A DNA stretch of 64,000 bases from JBAXTE01 sp037130365 (GTDB taxonomy: Bacteria; Bacteroidota; Bacteroidia; Bacteroidales; WCHB1-69), in NCBI GenBank assembly GCA_037130365.1, contig JBAXTE010000017.1, forward strand, positions 1 to 64,000. The letters run 5' to 3'. A program made the position numbers and the translations under genes. The first letter of the stretch is position 1; the number at the start of each line of letters is the position of its first letter. This document shows, one piece after another, positions 13,603 through 23,740 of this stretch. A model generated the notes under the pieces. That model worked only from the letters and a program-made list of their open reading frames with translations. It was not told the origin of the DNA and searched no databases.

Positions 13603-16354
13603 GGCAAATGCAAATATTTTGTGTGATGATAGCAACAATCCAACTGGTGTTTTGTATATCCAACGAGATATTACCGAACGCAAACGGAGTGAGGAAGTAA
13701 TACGATTAAGCGAAGAAAAATTTCGCAAAGCGTTTTTTACTAGTCCCGATTCAATTAACATTAATCGCCTTGAGGATGGGTTGTACATTTCCATTAATAA
13801 AGGATTTACCCAAATTATGGGTTACACTAAAGAAGAAGTCCATGGGAAAACTTCCATCGAATTGAATATCTGGGCAGACATTGATGGCCGCAAAAAATTG
13901 AGTGAAGAACTGAAAACAAAAGGTTATGTTGAAAACCTAGAGGCAAAGTTTCGCAAAAAAGATGGTAAGTTGGTTTATGGTTTAATGTCAGCAAGCATTA
14001 TTGAACTCGACGGTGTGCCTCATATACTGAGCATCACCCGCGATATAACCGAGCGAAAACTATCAGAATCCATATTTAAGGATATTATTGAAAAAAACCC
14101 AATGTCAATCCAGATATTGGATATGGAAGGCTATCTGATTCAGTTAAATTCGGCACATACCAAACTTTTTGGAGCAACGCCTCCTTCTGACTATTCTGTT
14201 TTAAAAGACCCTCAATTATTATCATTAGGGTTTGACAAATTGTTTGAACGTATTAAAAAAGGAGAAGTAGTTTACTTCCCCGATACATATTATAATGTTC
14301 GGGATGTTGATCCATCATTTCCTGATTCTCCGACATGGGTTAAGGCTATTGGTTTCACATTAAATGATAACTATGGAAATCCCAATAGAATGGTTTTAAT
14401 GCATGAAAACATTACAGAACGAAAAAATGCAGAAGCATTGTTAAATGATATTATTGAAAACAATCCGTTGTCAATTCAAATTGTTAATAAAGAAGGATAT
14501 ACGCTTAGATGTAATCCTGCATTTATCGAGCTATTTGGTTTTGTTCCACCTCCTGAATTTTCAATTTTTGATGATTTAAGTAAAAGCACTGAATTGGGAG
14601 ATTTAGTTTCCCAAGTTAAAAATGGTGAGATTGTTCATTTACCAGATGTCTATTACAACGCACATGATGCAGTTGCAGAAGCACCCGATATTCCGCTTTG
14701 GATTCGTGCCATGATATTTCCATTAAAAGATAGTGCAGGCAAGCCCGAGCGCTTTGTATTTATGCATGAAAACATTACAGAACGGAAAATAGCTGAACAG
14801 GAACTCATTAAAGCCAAAGAAAAAGCCGAGGAAAGCGAACAAAAGTTCATAGATATGGCAAAAAACGTTCCTTGTGTCATATATCAGTTTAGAGTAAAAT
14901 CTGATGGTACTGTTTTCTTTAGTTATATAAGTGAACAAGCGTCTGATCTATTTGGGCTTTCAATTGAACCCTACAGTCCCCAATGGGACTTAGGGACACA
15001 GATTCCAGAAGAAGACAAAGAAAAATTCATGAATTCTATTATTAAGGCTATTGCAGAGAAATCTCCTTGGGGTTACGAAGGGAGAATATTAACAGCTTCT
15101 GGTGTAATAAAATGGTTTAGTGCAAAATCAATTCCAGTAATGATTGGCAATGAATTAGCCTTTAATGGTATAATGGAAAACATTACTGAACGGAAAATAG
15201 CAGAACAGGAACTCATTAAAGCCAAAGAAAAAGCCGAGGAAAGTGACCACCTCAAATCAGCATTCCTTGCCAATATGAGCCACGAAATTAGAACTCCGAT
15301 GAACGGCATTTTGGGCTTTTCTGAACTATTGAAAATGCCTGGGCTTACTGGTCATCAACAGCAAGAATATGTCAGTATTATAGAGAAAAGTGGCGTTCGT
15401 ATGCTCAACATTATTAACGATATTGTGGATATTTCCAAAATCGAAGCTGGTCTGATGAACGTTATTATTAAGGAAACAGATATTAACGTGAAAATCGAAT
15501 TCATTTATACCTTCTTTAAACCCCAAGTTGAAGAAAAAGGAATGCAACTTCTGCTTATAAACACTTCGCCGAAAAAAGAAGTAATTATTAGAACAGACAG
15601 CGAGAAAGTATATTCAATACTTACCAATCTTGTTAAAAATGCCATTAAATTCAGCGAGAAAGGTTCAATTGAATTGGGATATGGACGAAAGGGGAACGAT
15701 ATTGAATTTTTTGTAAAAGATACAGGCATTGGCATACCTACAGATAGGCAGCGAGCAATTTTTGAGCGTTTTATTCAAGCAGATATTTCCGATAAAATGG
15801 CCCGACAAGGAGCTGGATTAGGCTTGTCGATTTCAAAGGCTTATGTGGAGATGCTTGGCGGCAAAATTTGGGTAGAAAGCCAAGAAGGTATTGGCTCAAC
15901 ATTTTATTTCACGTTACCTTACAATCCATTAGCGGAAGAAAATAAAGTTGTTGGTAAAGTTGTTACTGCACAAATAGAAATCAATCAGATTAAGAATCTG
16001 AAAATATTAATTGTTGAAGACGATGAAATATCGGAAATGCTTATTACAATTGGTGTTGAAAAGTTTAGCAAAGAAGTTTTAAAAGCAAGAAACGGTTTTG
16101 AAGCGGTTAAAGTCTGTAGAAATAATCCCGATATCGATTTGATACTAATGGATAATCAATTGCCCGAAATGAACGGGTATGAAGCAACAATGCAAATTAG
16201 AGAATTTAATAAAGATGTGGTAATCATTGCTCAAACAGCATATGCATTAACGGGCGATAGAGAAAAGGCAATTGAAGCTGGATGCAATGATTATATTTCA
16301 AAACCCATTAAAAAAGATGAAATGATTTTGCTAATACAAAAGTATTTCAACTAA
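13445..16354 (+). CDS. multi-PAS hybrid histidine kinase, main part (PAS5-HisKA-HATPase-REC)
   Basis: This frame continues the gene above. It holds the rest of PAS2 (to about 80), PAS3 (about 90-205), two closely similar PAS domains (about 208-327 and 330-448, each with YYN(V/A)(R/H)D and a MHENITERK end), a further PAS (about 465-585), the dimerisation domain with phospho-acceptor His613 (SHEIRTPMNGIL), the ATPase (NLVKNAIKFSEKG, DTGIGIP, GAGLGLS), and a receiver with Asp903 (LILMDNQLPEMNG) and KPI. It is a soluble sensor kinase: no membrane segment, no DNA-binding output. The true start is upstream at 12847; by itself this ORF lacks one and a half PAS domains. It faces the convergent kinase at 16425. 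Confidence 0.9.
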   Translation: MLCGGIGRNTMDFIHSSYHQKAIYLITEMFNGNFTGAAEYLVVRKDGSLFYAEANANILCDDSNNPTGVLYIQRDITERKRSEEVIRLSEEKFRKAFFTSPDSININRLEDGLYISINKGFTQIMGYTKEEVHGKTSIELNIWADIDGRKKLSEELKTKGYVENLEAKFRKKDGKLVYGLMSASIIELDGVPHILSITRDITERKLSESIFKDIIEKNPMSIQILDMEGYLIQLNSAHTKLFGATPPSDYSVLKDPQLLSLGFDKLFERIKKGEVVYFPDTYYNVRDVDPSFPDSPTWVKAIGFTLNDNYGNPNRMVLMHENITERKNAEALLNDIIENNPLSIQIVNKEGYTLRCNPAFIELFGFVPPPEFSIFDDLSKSTELGDLVSQVKNGEIVHLPDVYYNAHDAVAEAPDIPLWIRAMIFPLKDSAGKPERFVFMHENITERKIAEQELIKAKEKAEESEQKFIDMAKNVPCVIYQFRVKSDGTVFFSYISEQASDLFGLSIEPYSPQWDLGTQIPEEDKEKFMNSIIKAIAEKSPWGYEGRILTASGVIKWFSAKSIPVMIGNELAFNGIMENITERKIAEQELIKAKEKAEESDHLKSAFLANMSHEIRTPMNGILGFSELLKMPGLTGHQQQEYVSIIEKSGVRMLNIINDIVDISKIEAGLMNVIIKETDINVKIEFIYTFFKPQVEEKGMQLLLINTSPKKEVIIRTDSEKVYSILTNLVKNAIKFSEKGSIELGYGRKGNDIEFFVKDTGIGIPTDRQRAIFERFIQADISDKMARQGAGLGLSISKAYVEMLGGKIWVESQEGIGSTFYFTLPYNPLAEENKVVGKVVTAQIEINQIKNLKILIVEDDEISEMLITIGVEKFSKEVLKARNGFEAVKVCRNNPDIDLILMDNQLPEMNGYEATMQIREFNKDVVIIAQTAYALTGDREKAIEAGCNDYISKPIKKDEMILLIQKYFN

Positions 16355-16424
16355 TATCTAAACATAACCAGACAATTAAATGTGGAACTAGAAGCGACAA
16401 ACATATTAATAATTCTCGCTTCTT

Positions 16425-18089
16425 CTAATTTTTAACAATCCCAATTATTTTGCGGTACAATAATCTTTCGTCAATCGGTTTTGCTATGTAATCATTCATA
16501 CCAATAGCTTTGCATTTTGCTAAATCAACGGTGGTTACATCGGCAGTTAATGCGATGATGGGTATGTTTGAATTCATTGTGTTGCGAATGTAATCTGTAG
16601 CTTCAAACCCATTCATTTCTGGCATCTGCAAATCCATCAAAATAAGATCGTAGGATTTCCTTTGTAACTTTTCAATGGCTATTTTCCCATTAGAGGCAAC
16701 ATCGCGTTCAAAACCGAAATCATCCAAAATTGTTTTAATCAGTAATTGATTAAGCGCCATGTCTTCTACAACTAGTACTTTTATGTTTTTAATTTCAGTA
16801 TCCAATTGCGCTATTTCTGTTTCTTCCCGATAGCTATTAGGATTAACTTCATCTTTTGTTTTCAGAAAACTTAATCTAAAACTAAAAGTAGAGCCTTTAC
16901 CAATTTTGCTTTTCACACGAATGGTTCCACCTTGCAATTCTGTTAATTGTTTAACAATTGCAAGACCTAATCCAGTTCCCCCAAACAACCTTGAAGTACC
17001 ACTGGATGCCTGCTGAAAGTTCTCAAAAATAGTTGAAATTTTATTTTCCGCTATTCCAATTCCTGTATCTGTAATTGTAAATTCAATGCATGCTTTTGTT
17101 TCGTCTTCGCGTAACAAACGAACACTTACCGTAATTTTCCCCTTTGTTGTAAACTTAATTGCATTACTCACAAGATTTAAAATAATCTGACGTAAATGCA
17201 CAGGGTCTCCAACCAATACATCAGGAATGTTTTTATCGTATTCTTTAACCAACTCAATATTCTTTTCCTGTATTTTTTCCTCAAACAAATGAAGCATGCT
17301 TGATATGGATAAGGCCATTTTAAATGGCGTTTGTTCAAATGTCATTTTCCCTGCATCTACTTTTGCCAGATCGAGTATATCGTTGATGAGCAAAATTAAT
17401 GCATCACCACTTATTTTTATGGCAGTTAAATATTCTTTTTGTTTTGCTGATAAATCTGTTTTCAATACCACTTTTGTAAATCCAATAATCGCATTCATGG
17501 GTGTGCGAATTTCATGACTCATGTTTGATAAAAATTGCTGTTTCGATTTCACGGCACTTTCTGCTTTATCTTTTGCTTTTTCAAGTTCATTGTTTATAAT
17601 TTCTAATTGAGAAGTCCTTTCAATCACCTTCTGCTCTAATGTTTCGTTCAGTTTTCTAATTTGCTCTTTTTGAACTTTTAATTCCTGACTTTTTTTATGC
17701 AGCTCAATAAAAACGGCTACTTTAGCTTTTAATATTTCCGAAGAAAATGGTTTTATCATATAATCAACAGCACCTGCCTGATACCCTTTGAAAATATGTA
17801 CAGGACTATCCATACTGGCAGTTAAAAAAATAATCGGAATAAGTTTAAGTTTATCGGTTTTGCGAATTAGTTCGGATGTTTCAAATCCATCCATCATTGG
17901 CATTTGTACGTCCATTAATATGATGGCAAAATCTTGATCACGGTTAAGAATTTCTAATGCTTCCTCGCCAGAACTTGCTCTCACACATAAATAATTCTCA
18001 TCTGAAAGAATTACTTCTAAGGCAAATAAATTTTCCACCCAATCATCTACCATTAAAATTTTAACAAGGTTGTTCTCTTTCATTTTCAT
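16425..18089 (-). CDS. REC-HisKA-HATPase-REC hybrid histidine kinase
   Basis: A 554-residue cytosolic protein: an N-terminal receiver (5-125, Asp60 in IILMDVQMPMMDG), a coiled-coil linker (about 128-180), HisKA with His192 (SHEIRTPMNAI), the ATPase (NLVSNAIKFT, DTGIGI, GGTGLGLAI; about 295-410) and a C-terminal receiver (435-550, Asp486 in LILMDLQMPEMNG). An input receiver in front of a kinase lets it sit in the middle of a phosphorelay, and the neighbouring kinase with three receivers is a plausible partner. The ATG at 18089 is 15 bases from the family A element, which therefore lies in its promoter region. Confidence 0.93.
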   Translation of the reverse strand: MKMKENNLVKILMVDDWVENLFALEVILSDENYLCVRASSGEEALEILNRDQDFAIILMDVQMPMMDGFETSELIRKTDKLKLIPIIFLTASMDSPVHIFKGYQAGAVDYMIKPFSSEILKAKVAVFIELHKKSQELKVQKEQIRKLNETLEQKVIERTSQLEIINNELEKAKDKAESAVKSKQQFLSNMSHEIRTPMNAIIGFTKVVLKTDLSAKQKEYLTAIKISGDALILLINDILDLAKVDAGKMTFEQTPFKMALSISSMLHLFEEKIQEKNIELVKEYDKNIPDVLVGDPVHLRQIILNLVSNAIKFTTKGKITVSVRLLREDETKACIEFTITDTGIGIAENKISTIFENFQQASSGTSRLFGGTGLGLAIVKQLTELQGGTIRVKSKIGKGSTFSFRLSFLKTKDEVNPNSYREETEIAQLDTEIKNIKVLVVEDMALNQLLIKTILDDFGFERDVASNGKIAIEKLQRKSYDLILMDLQMPEMNGFEATDYIRNTMNSNIPIIALTADVTTVDLAKCKAIGMNDYIAKPIDERLLYRKIIGIVKN

Positions 18090-18103
18090 TATTTTTATTT
18101 ACT

Positions 18104-18273
18104 ATTGTCCGATAAATTTTCAATATTTTCAGCCCCTTTGTCCCCTGAAGGGGAAATATTGAAAATCATGCCTAAATTTCAATTTCATAAACCAAGCCAT
18201 TCTTAGAAAAAAATATTGTAATTTACTGTTTATCTGTATTATACAACAATTTTATTAATTTATATCGGATAAC
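18104..18273. repeat. 170-bp inverted-repeat element, family A, copy 2
   Basis: It starts ATTGTCCGATAAATTTTC and ends in a degenerate TATCGGATAA. Its first 70 bases match the reverse complement of the right half of the copy at 12576 (AATTTTCAATATTTT...AGGGGAAA-TATTGAAAATCA), so the two lie inverted. The direct repeat CATTATTTTTATTTACT abuts both ends, as would a 17-bp target duplication. It separates the two kinase genes and probably disrupts or supplies regulation. Confidence 0.8.
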
Positions 18274-18280
18274 ATTATTT

Positions 18281-21200
18281 TTATTTACTTAACCATACCC
18301 GCATCAGTGATAAAATACGTTCTACGTCAATAGGTTTAGCGATATAATCGTTGGCACCTGCATCAATGCATTTTTGTTTATCATCTTTCATCGCTTTTGC
18401 AGTGAGGGCAATTACGGGTAAGTTCTTAAATTTCCCCTGAGATCGTATGCGCTTCATTGCTTCGTAACCGTCCATTTCAGGCATCATAATATCCATCAAT
18501 ACCATATCAACCTTAGGATGTGAATCTAACATCTCCAATGCAATTTTTCCATTTTCTGCTTTTAATATTTTCATTCCGCGCTCTTGCAGCACTTTAGATA
18601 AAGCAAATACATTTCGAGAATCATCATCTACCAATAATATTGTTTTTGAATGGAATACAGCTTCTTTATCATGCAAATTATTTATCATAGATTGTTTTGA
18701 TTCCGGCAAATTGCTAATTGTCCTGTGAAGGAAAAGAGCGGTTTCATCCAGCAATCGTTCTTCCGATTTTACGCCTTTTACAATAATACTCTCGGCATAT
18801 TTATTAAGCTCATTGTTCTCTTCTTTTGTAAGCTCCTTGCCAGTGTATATAATAATAGGAGGTATGTTATGGTCTTTTATATCCTTCAACTTATGGATAA
18901 GGTCGAATCCACTCATGTCGGGTAAACCAATATCCAGTATAATACAATCAATATAATTTTCCTGATACATAGCCATGGCATCTTTGCCGTTTCCTGCTTC
19001 AAGAAATTTTATATCACTTTGTCCGATGAGTATTTTCATTGCTTTTCTGGAATTTTCATTATCTTCTATAATGAGCAGGTTTTTTATTTTTCTGCTGACA
19101 AATTTTTCAATTTTGTTAAATGCCTCTTCCAAATCTTTTTTATTTATAGGTTTGGTCAGATACTCTATTGCTCCTTCTTTGATTGGTTCTAACGAATGTT
19201 CATTTGCCGAAATAATATGCACCGGAATATGCCTTATGGATGGATTTGCTTTTAATTCGAGCAATACGTCCTGCCCGTTTATACCTGGCAGACCCATATC
19301 GAGAATGATTGCTTGTGGTTTGTATTTTGCAGCAAGCAATAAACCATCTTCTCCGGTTGCTGCCGATAAGCATTTGAATCCTTTTTTGTTCGCTTGTTGT
19401 AAAAGGATAGAAGCAAAATTCAGATCATCTTCAATAATGAGCACTACTTTATCATCCTTGGTTATTGAATTTCTGTCATCATCAATCGAAGGATAATTCA
19501 GGAATTTAACATCGCTTTCCTCCCGATAGTTATCGGGACGTGGTTTGTACAAAACAGTTTTTTTTACTGTTGGGGCAGAAAAATTTCTACCTGTACTGTC
19601 AGACTCCTGTTCGGGATGTATTTCCAGCGGAATAATGATTGAAAAAGTTGAGCCTTCGTTTATCTTGCTACTCAATTTAATTTCAGCTCCTAATAATTTT
19701 GCGAGTTCACGAGAAATCGAAAGGCCTAACCCCGTACCGCCATATTTTCTGGAAGTGCCCCCTTCGGCTTGTTGAAAAGCTTCAAATATGGCCATTTGTT
19801 TGTCTTCCTGTATTCCAATACCGGTATCGGCAACAGAGAGAATCACGGTGCTTTCCGTGTATCGTTTGATACTTATACTTACACTTCCCTTTTCTGTGAA
19901 TTTAATAGCATTTGAAATTAGATTTTTCAATATCTGATTCAAACGTTGTGAATCAGTGTGGATAGATTCGGGTAAATCTTTATCTAATTTTGCATCTAGC
20001 TTCAATCCTTTTTGCTCTGCATGATGTTTAAAATTGCGAATGAGGTCATCAGTGAAAATTTTCAATGATACGCGTTCAATATTTATTGACATTTTTCCTG
20101 CTTCAATCTTGGAGAGATCAAGAACTTCATTAATTAGTAAAAGCAGATCATGACCACTTTTATATATTATTTCTGCGCTTTCAACCTGGATGTTGTCCAG
20201 ATTTTTTTTTCTGTTTTCAGATAGATCTTTCGATAGGATAAGCAAACTATTAAGTGGTGTTCTTAACTCATGCGACATGTTTGCAAGGAATTCCGATTTA
20301 TACTTGCTGCTTATTTCGAGTTGTTTTGTTTTCTGTTCAATGTCGTTTTTTGAAGCTTCAACTTCTTTGTTTCTCTCTTCCAATGACTGGGTTTGTTCTT
20401 CCAGTTCTTCATTGGTCATTTGTAATTCTTCCTGTTGTTGCTTCAGATTTTGCGCCTGTTCTTCCAGTTCCTCATTCATTTGCTTCAATTCTTCCTGCTG
20501 TGTTTGAAGTTCTTCAGTTTGAACTTGCGTTTCTTCTAGCAATTCCTGAATGCGTTTTCTGGAAACAGCCGAATTAACACTTACAGCTATACTTTCCATA
20601 GAAACTTTGATGAATTCCTTTTCTGTTTCGTTAAAATAATTAATGCTGCCTATTTCTATTACGCCCAATGTTTTACCTTCAAACAGGAATGGTGTAATGA
20701 GTAAATTTTTTGGTTTGGCATTCAGAACGGCAGACGTGATGCGGATTTGCTCTTCGGTTAAATCGGTCAAAGAAATTTGTTTTTGTTCCCGCGCCACCTG
20801 ACCAATCAGTCCTTCATTCAGTGTGAATTTTTCTTTTGTGTCTTCTGATGATGAAAAGGCATATTGTCCGCTAAGCACTAGTGCATTGTCTTTATCATTT
20901 AACAGGTAAACAGCTCCTATGCTTCCTTTCAGGTAAGCGCATAAAAAACTAATTGTATTGCTTGCCAAGTCCGTAATACTTTGATCTCCTTTTAATGTTG
21001 AGTTGAGTTGGTTTTGCCCGGCAGTTAACCAATTATGTTTTTCATTTGCTGTTGTTGTTTCACGCAATGAGCGTGTCATCTTTTTTAAAGAATTACCTAA
21101 GATATCTTTGTCTGAGCGAGGTATAAGGTCAACGGAATAATCTCCCGAAGCAACTTTGTTGGCATTTTCGGTTATTTCGCGGAAACTTTCATTCACACTT

Positions 21201-21949
21201 ACCAGTGAATTAAATAAAGGTTTTAATTCATCATTTGTGGAATCTTCCAGTTTATCATTTGAAAACTCACGACTGGCAATTTTTTCGGCTTCTTTGGCTA
21301 TCACTGAAATTCGTTTTGTAATACTTAGAATGACCCAGAAGGAAATAATAATAGCCAGTATGATGGCAGAAATAATTAAAGCGATAATCAAACTTAAGGC
21401 AGTATTATAAGCCTCATTATTTTCTATTTTAGCATCCTCCATGCTCTTTTCATTTTTAATAATGAGCCGATCTAATTGAATAATAGCAGCATCTCTTGCC
21501 TTTAAACCGTTCTCAATGGAAATTTTAAATGCTTCATCCTCATTATTTTTCATTGATAATAAGATGATTTCATTTAGATTAATTTTGTAACCAGCATAAG
21601 TGGTTTTAAATTCGTCCAAAATAATTTTTCCTTTTTCATCTACCAATTCTTGCAACTCGATTGTTTTTTTATCAATTATATCCAACGCCCGATAAATTTT
21701 ATCTTTCGAATAATCCTTTTCAATTATATTTTTTTCCAGAATAATATTTTTTTCATTACGCGCTGCATCCAGCATAGCAATCATTATTTCATTGGAAAGA
21801 TTTACCTTTTTGGAATATAAGTTTACAATATTATTCAACCGATTGTTGGATTCGGACAATTTATTGGTCATAAAAAATGCCATAGTAATGATTAACACTA
21901 TAATGATAGTGAAACCTACGAGTAATTTGCTTCTTATTGTTAAGTTCAC
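18281..21949 (-). CDS. membrane hybrid histidine kinase: HAMP-GAF-HisKA-HATPase-REC-REC-REC
   Basis: A 1222-residue inner-membrane sensor: membrane segment 1 (10-28), a four-helix-bundle periplasmic sensor (30-180), membrane segment 2 (185-208), HAMP (210-262) and a second HAMP-like unit (to about 305), GAF (about 325-455), a long Glu/Gln-rich coiled coil (465-550), HisKA with His560, the ATPase (about 665-775), and three receivers with Asp884, Asp1006 and Asp1153. It starts with GTG, 11 bases after the cheB-like stop, so cheR-cheB-kinase is one operon. The sensor bundle resembles that of chemoreceptors (4HB_MCP), which fits the CheR/CheB neighbours. The ligand is unknown. Confidence 0.93.
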   Translation of the reverse strand: MNLTIRSKLLVGFTIIIVLIITMAFFMTNKLSESNNRLNNIVNLYSKKVNLSNEIMIAMLDAARNEKNIILEKNIIEKDYSKDKIYRALDIIDKKTIELQELVDEKGKIILDEFKTTYAGYKINLNEIILLSMKNNEDEAFKISIENGLKARDAAIIQLDRLIIKNEKSMEDAKIENNEAYNTALSLIIALIISAIILAIIISFWVILSITKRISVIAKEAEKIASREFSNDKLEDSTNDELKPLFNSLVSVNESFREITENANKVASGDYSVDLIPRSDKDILGNSLKKMTRSLRETTTANEKHNWLTAGQNQLNSTLKGDQSITDLASNTISFLCAYLKGSIGAVYLLNDKDNALVLSGQYAFSSSEDTKEKFTLNEGLIGQVAREQKQISLTDLTEEQIRITSAVLNAKPKNLLITPFLFEGKTLGVIEIGSINYFNETEKEFIKVSMESIAVSVNSAVSRKRIQELLEETQVQTEELQTQQEELKQMNEELEEQAQNLKQQQEELQMTNEELEEQTQSLEERNKEVEASKNDIEQKTKQLEISSKYKSEFLANMSHELRTPLNSLLILSKDLSENRKKNLDNIQVESAEIIYKSGHDLLLLINEVLDLSKIEAGKMSINIERVSLKIFTDDLIRNFKHHAEQKGLKLDAKLDKDLPESIHTDSQRLNQILKNLISNAIKFTEKGSVSISIKRYTESTVILSVADTGIGIQEDKQMAIFEAFQQAEGGTSRKYGGTGLGLSISRELAKLLGAEIKLSSKINEGSTFSIIIPLEIHPEQESDSTGRNFSAPTVKKTVLYKPRPDNYREESDVKFLNYPSIDDDRNSITKDDKVVLIIEDDLNFASILLQQANKKGFKCLSAATGEDGLLLAAKYKPQAIILDMGLPGINGQDVLLELKANPSIRHIPVHIISANEHSLEPIKEGAIEYLTKPINKKDLEEAFNKIEKFVSRKIKNLLIIEDNENSRKAMKILIGQSDIKFLEAGNGKDAMAMYQENYIDCIILDIGLPDMSGFDLIHKLKDIKDHNIPPIIIYTGKELTKEENNELNKYAESIIVKGVKSEERLLDETALFLHRTISNLPESKQSMINNLHDKEAVFHSKTILLVDDDSRNVFALSKVLQERGMKILKAENGKIALEMLDSHPKVDMVLMDIMMPEMDGYEAMKRIRSQGKFKNLPVIALTAKAMKDDKQKCIDAGANDYIAKPIDVERILSLMRVWLSK

Positions 21950-21960
21950 GATGCTGTATT

Positions 21961-22530
21961 TTAATTTTGTTTGTCTAATTTTATTAATAAATCAATTATA
22001 TCCTCCAGAGATAAAATATAATCCGGCTTAATAGCCGCAATTGCCGATGCAGGCATATAAGATGATTCTGCCGTTTTGGGATCTTGTGCGATTGTTAAAC
22101 CGCCGAGTTCTTTTATTCGTTTTATCCCTTTTGTTCCGTCATTATTTGAGCCTGTAAGGATCACTCCAATCAATTTGTTTCTATATGCTTCGGCGGCCGA
22201 TTCAAATAATACATCAATTGATGGTCTTGAATAATTTACACGTTCATCTATCGTTAGAGAGAACGTTTTATTTCTTTCAATCATCAAATGATAATTAGGC
22301 GGAGCGATGTAAACGTTTCCATGTTCAATTTTTTCTTTTTCATCTGCTTCTTTTAAATTGAGTTTGCTGTTGTTATTTAATATTTTTATCCATTCGCTAT
22401 CGGAACGAGCGCCAATATGCTGCACTATAATAATTGGTGTAACGAAATTCTTCGGTAAAAGTGAGAATATGACTTTCATTGCATTCATTCCTCCGGAAGA
22501 AACTCCGATTACAATTGCTTCATACTTCAT
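21961..22530 (-). CDS. CheB-type protein-glutamate methylesterase, catalytic domain only
   Basis: A 189-residue CheB_methylest domain without the usual N-terminal receiver. The catalytic triad is present: Ser11/12 in GVSSGG, His38 in VQHIG and Asp131 in GSNNDG. Other conserved pieces are YIAPPNYH and SSYMPASAI. In chemotaxis this enzyme removes methyl groups from receptor glutamates. Here it is encoded three bases after cheR and just before a receptor-like kinase, so methylation of the kinase itself or its helical bundle is a fair inference. No receptor, CheA or CheW gene is in the window. Confidence 0.92.
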   Translation of the reverse strand: MKYEAIVIGVSSGGMNAMKVIFSLLPKNFVTPIIIVQHIGARSDSEWIKILNNNSKLNLKEADEKEKIEHGNVYIAPPNYHLMIERNKTFSLTIDERVNYSRPSIDVLFESAAEAYRNKLIGVILTGSNNDGTKGIKRIKELGGLTIAQDPKTAESSYMPASAIAAIKPDYILSLEDIIDLLIKLDKQN

Positions 22531-22533
22531 TTT

Positions 22534-23358
22534 TTAATATTTCTTTTTGAATATTCGTTGTTTTTTATCTAGCTCAGTATATTTATCGTGCAAATCTGTA
22601 AATTGTATGCTTTCTTTTGATCCCAAACATAAAATCCCACCATTAATCAGACTATTATAAAAAATCATTTGCACTTTATTTTGCAAAGTTTTATCAAAAT
22701 AAATAAGCACATTTCTGCATAATACCATGTTCACTTCAGCAAATACGGTATCTGTAACCAAATTGTGATTTGCCCATACTATGTTTTTTTTCAAAGATTT
22801 ATTCATGATCACATGATCATAATTGGACGTATAATAATTTGAAAAAGATTCTATTCCTCCCGACAATTGATAATTGGCTGTATATTCCTTTATCATTGCA
22901 TTAGAGAAAATTCCTTCTTTGGCCTGATTCAAAGCCTGTTGGTTGAAATCAGTAGCATAAATTGTAGTTCTGTCGTACAATCCTTCTTCCTGCATAATAA
23001 TGGCCATTGAATAGGCTTCTTCGCCCGTTGAACAGCCAGCATGCCATATTTTTATAAACGGATAGGTTTTTAAAATAGGGATTACATTTTCTCGTAATGA
23101 CTTATAAAAGACCGGATCGCGAAACATTTCAGTTACGGTTATTGATAAGTCCTGTAAAAAGTTGGCCGCAAATATTTCATCACTCAAAACTTTAGATTGC
23201 ATTTGAGAAATATCCTTTAATCCCGACATCGCCATTCTGTTTCTGATCCTACGCCTAATATGGGCTTCTGAATAATGCCTGAAGTCATAACCGTATTTCT
23301 GGTTAACAGCTTCCAATAACGATGAAATTTCAAATTCAGACGTATCTTTATTTCTCAT
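22534..23358 (-). CDS. CheR-type protein-glutamate O-methyltransferase
   Basis: A 274-residue SAM-dependent methyltransferase: an N-terminal helical CheR_N domain (1-75; AHIRRRIRNRM), then the SAM-binding Rossmann domain with LSITVTEMFRDP, WHAGCSTGEEAYS (motif I, about 105-120), IYATDFNQ and LCRNVLIYFD. Length is normal. It is the first gene of the cheR-cheB-kinase operon. Together with the receiver-less CheB, it would set a methylation level on an acceptor, most likely the helical sensor kinase of the same operon. The acceptor is inferred. Confidence 0.94.
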   Translation of the reverse strand: MRNKDTSEFEISSLLEAVNQKYGYDFRHYSEAHIRRRIRNRMAMSGLKDISQMQSKVLSDEIFAANFLQDLSITVTEMFRDPVFYKSLRENVIPILKTYPFIKIWHAGCSTGEEAYSMAIIMQEEGLYDRTTIYATDFNQQALNQAKEGIFSNAMIKEYTANYQLSGGIESFSNYYTSNYDHVIMNKSLKKNIVWANHNLVTDTVFAEVNMVLCRNVLIYFDKTLQNKVQMIFYNSLINGGILCLGSKESIQFTDLHDKYTELDKKQRIFKKKY

Positions 23359-23590
23359 TTAACGGTACAAAATAATTTTCATAAGTACAAAGATGAGCAT
23401 CTTAATTGCGATAAGTATTACATAATTTTTTGAAAAGCTTACATAATTCACACATTATTTATTTATTGTCTATATTTAATAAGCATAGTTGCAGATTATG
23501 TTTTCAATTAATTGAAATTCAATTAATTGCAGATATCTGCGGAATTAAAGTTAATTTGGTATTGACTAGAAAAATTTTAAAGAATAAAAT

Positions 23591-23740
23591 ATGAGTTATG
23601 GTGGTCGTGTTCTGGATATGATAAACAGAATTAAACAAAATAGAGATTTATTTGAAACAAGAAAAAACAAACTAAAAAAATTCAAATCAATATTATTTAT
23701 ACCAATTATATTTATAAAACAGACCAAAAATGTTTTATAA
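23591..23740 (+). CDS. small basic protein, 49 codons, 3' end inside a repeat
   Basis: ATG frame beginning MSYGGRVLDMINRIKQNRDL followed by a Lys/Arg-rich stretch. The first 30 residues resemble a class of small basic proteins often seen in Bacteroidota (xxDMINRxKQNRxL), remembered rather than checked. From about codon 36 the frame enters the 78-bp repeat that also occurs at 25268, so the original C-terminus has probably been replaced. Function unknown. Confidence 0.4.
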   Translation: MSYGGRVLDMINRIKQNRDLFETRKNKLKKFKSILFIPIIFIKQTKNVL

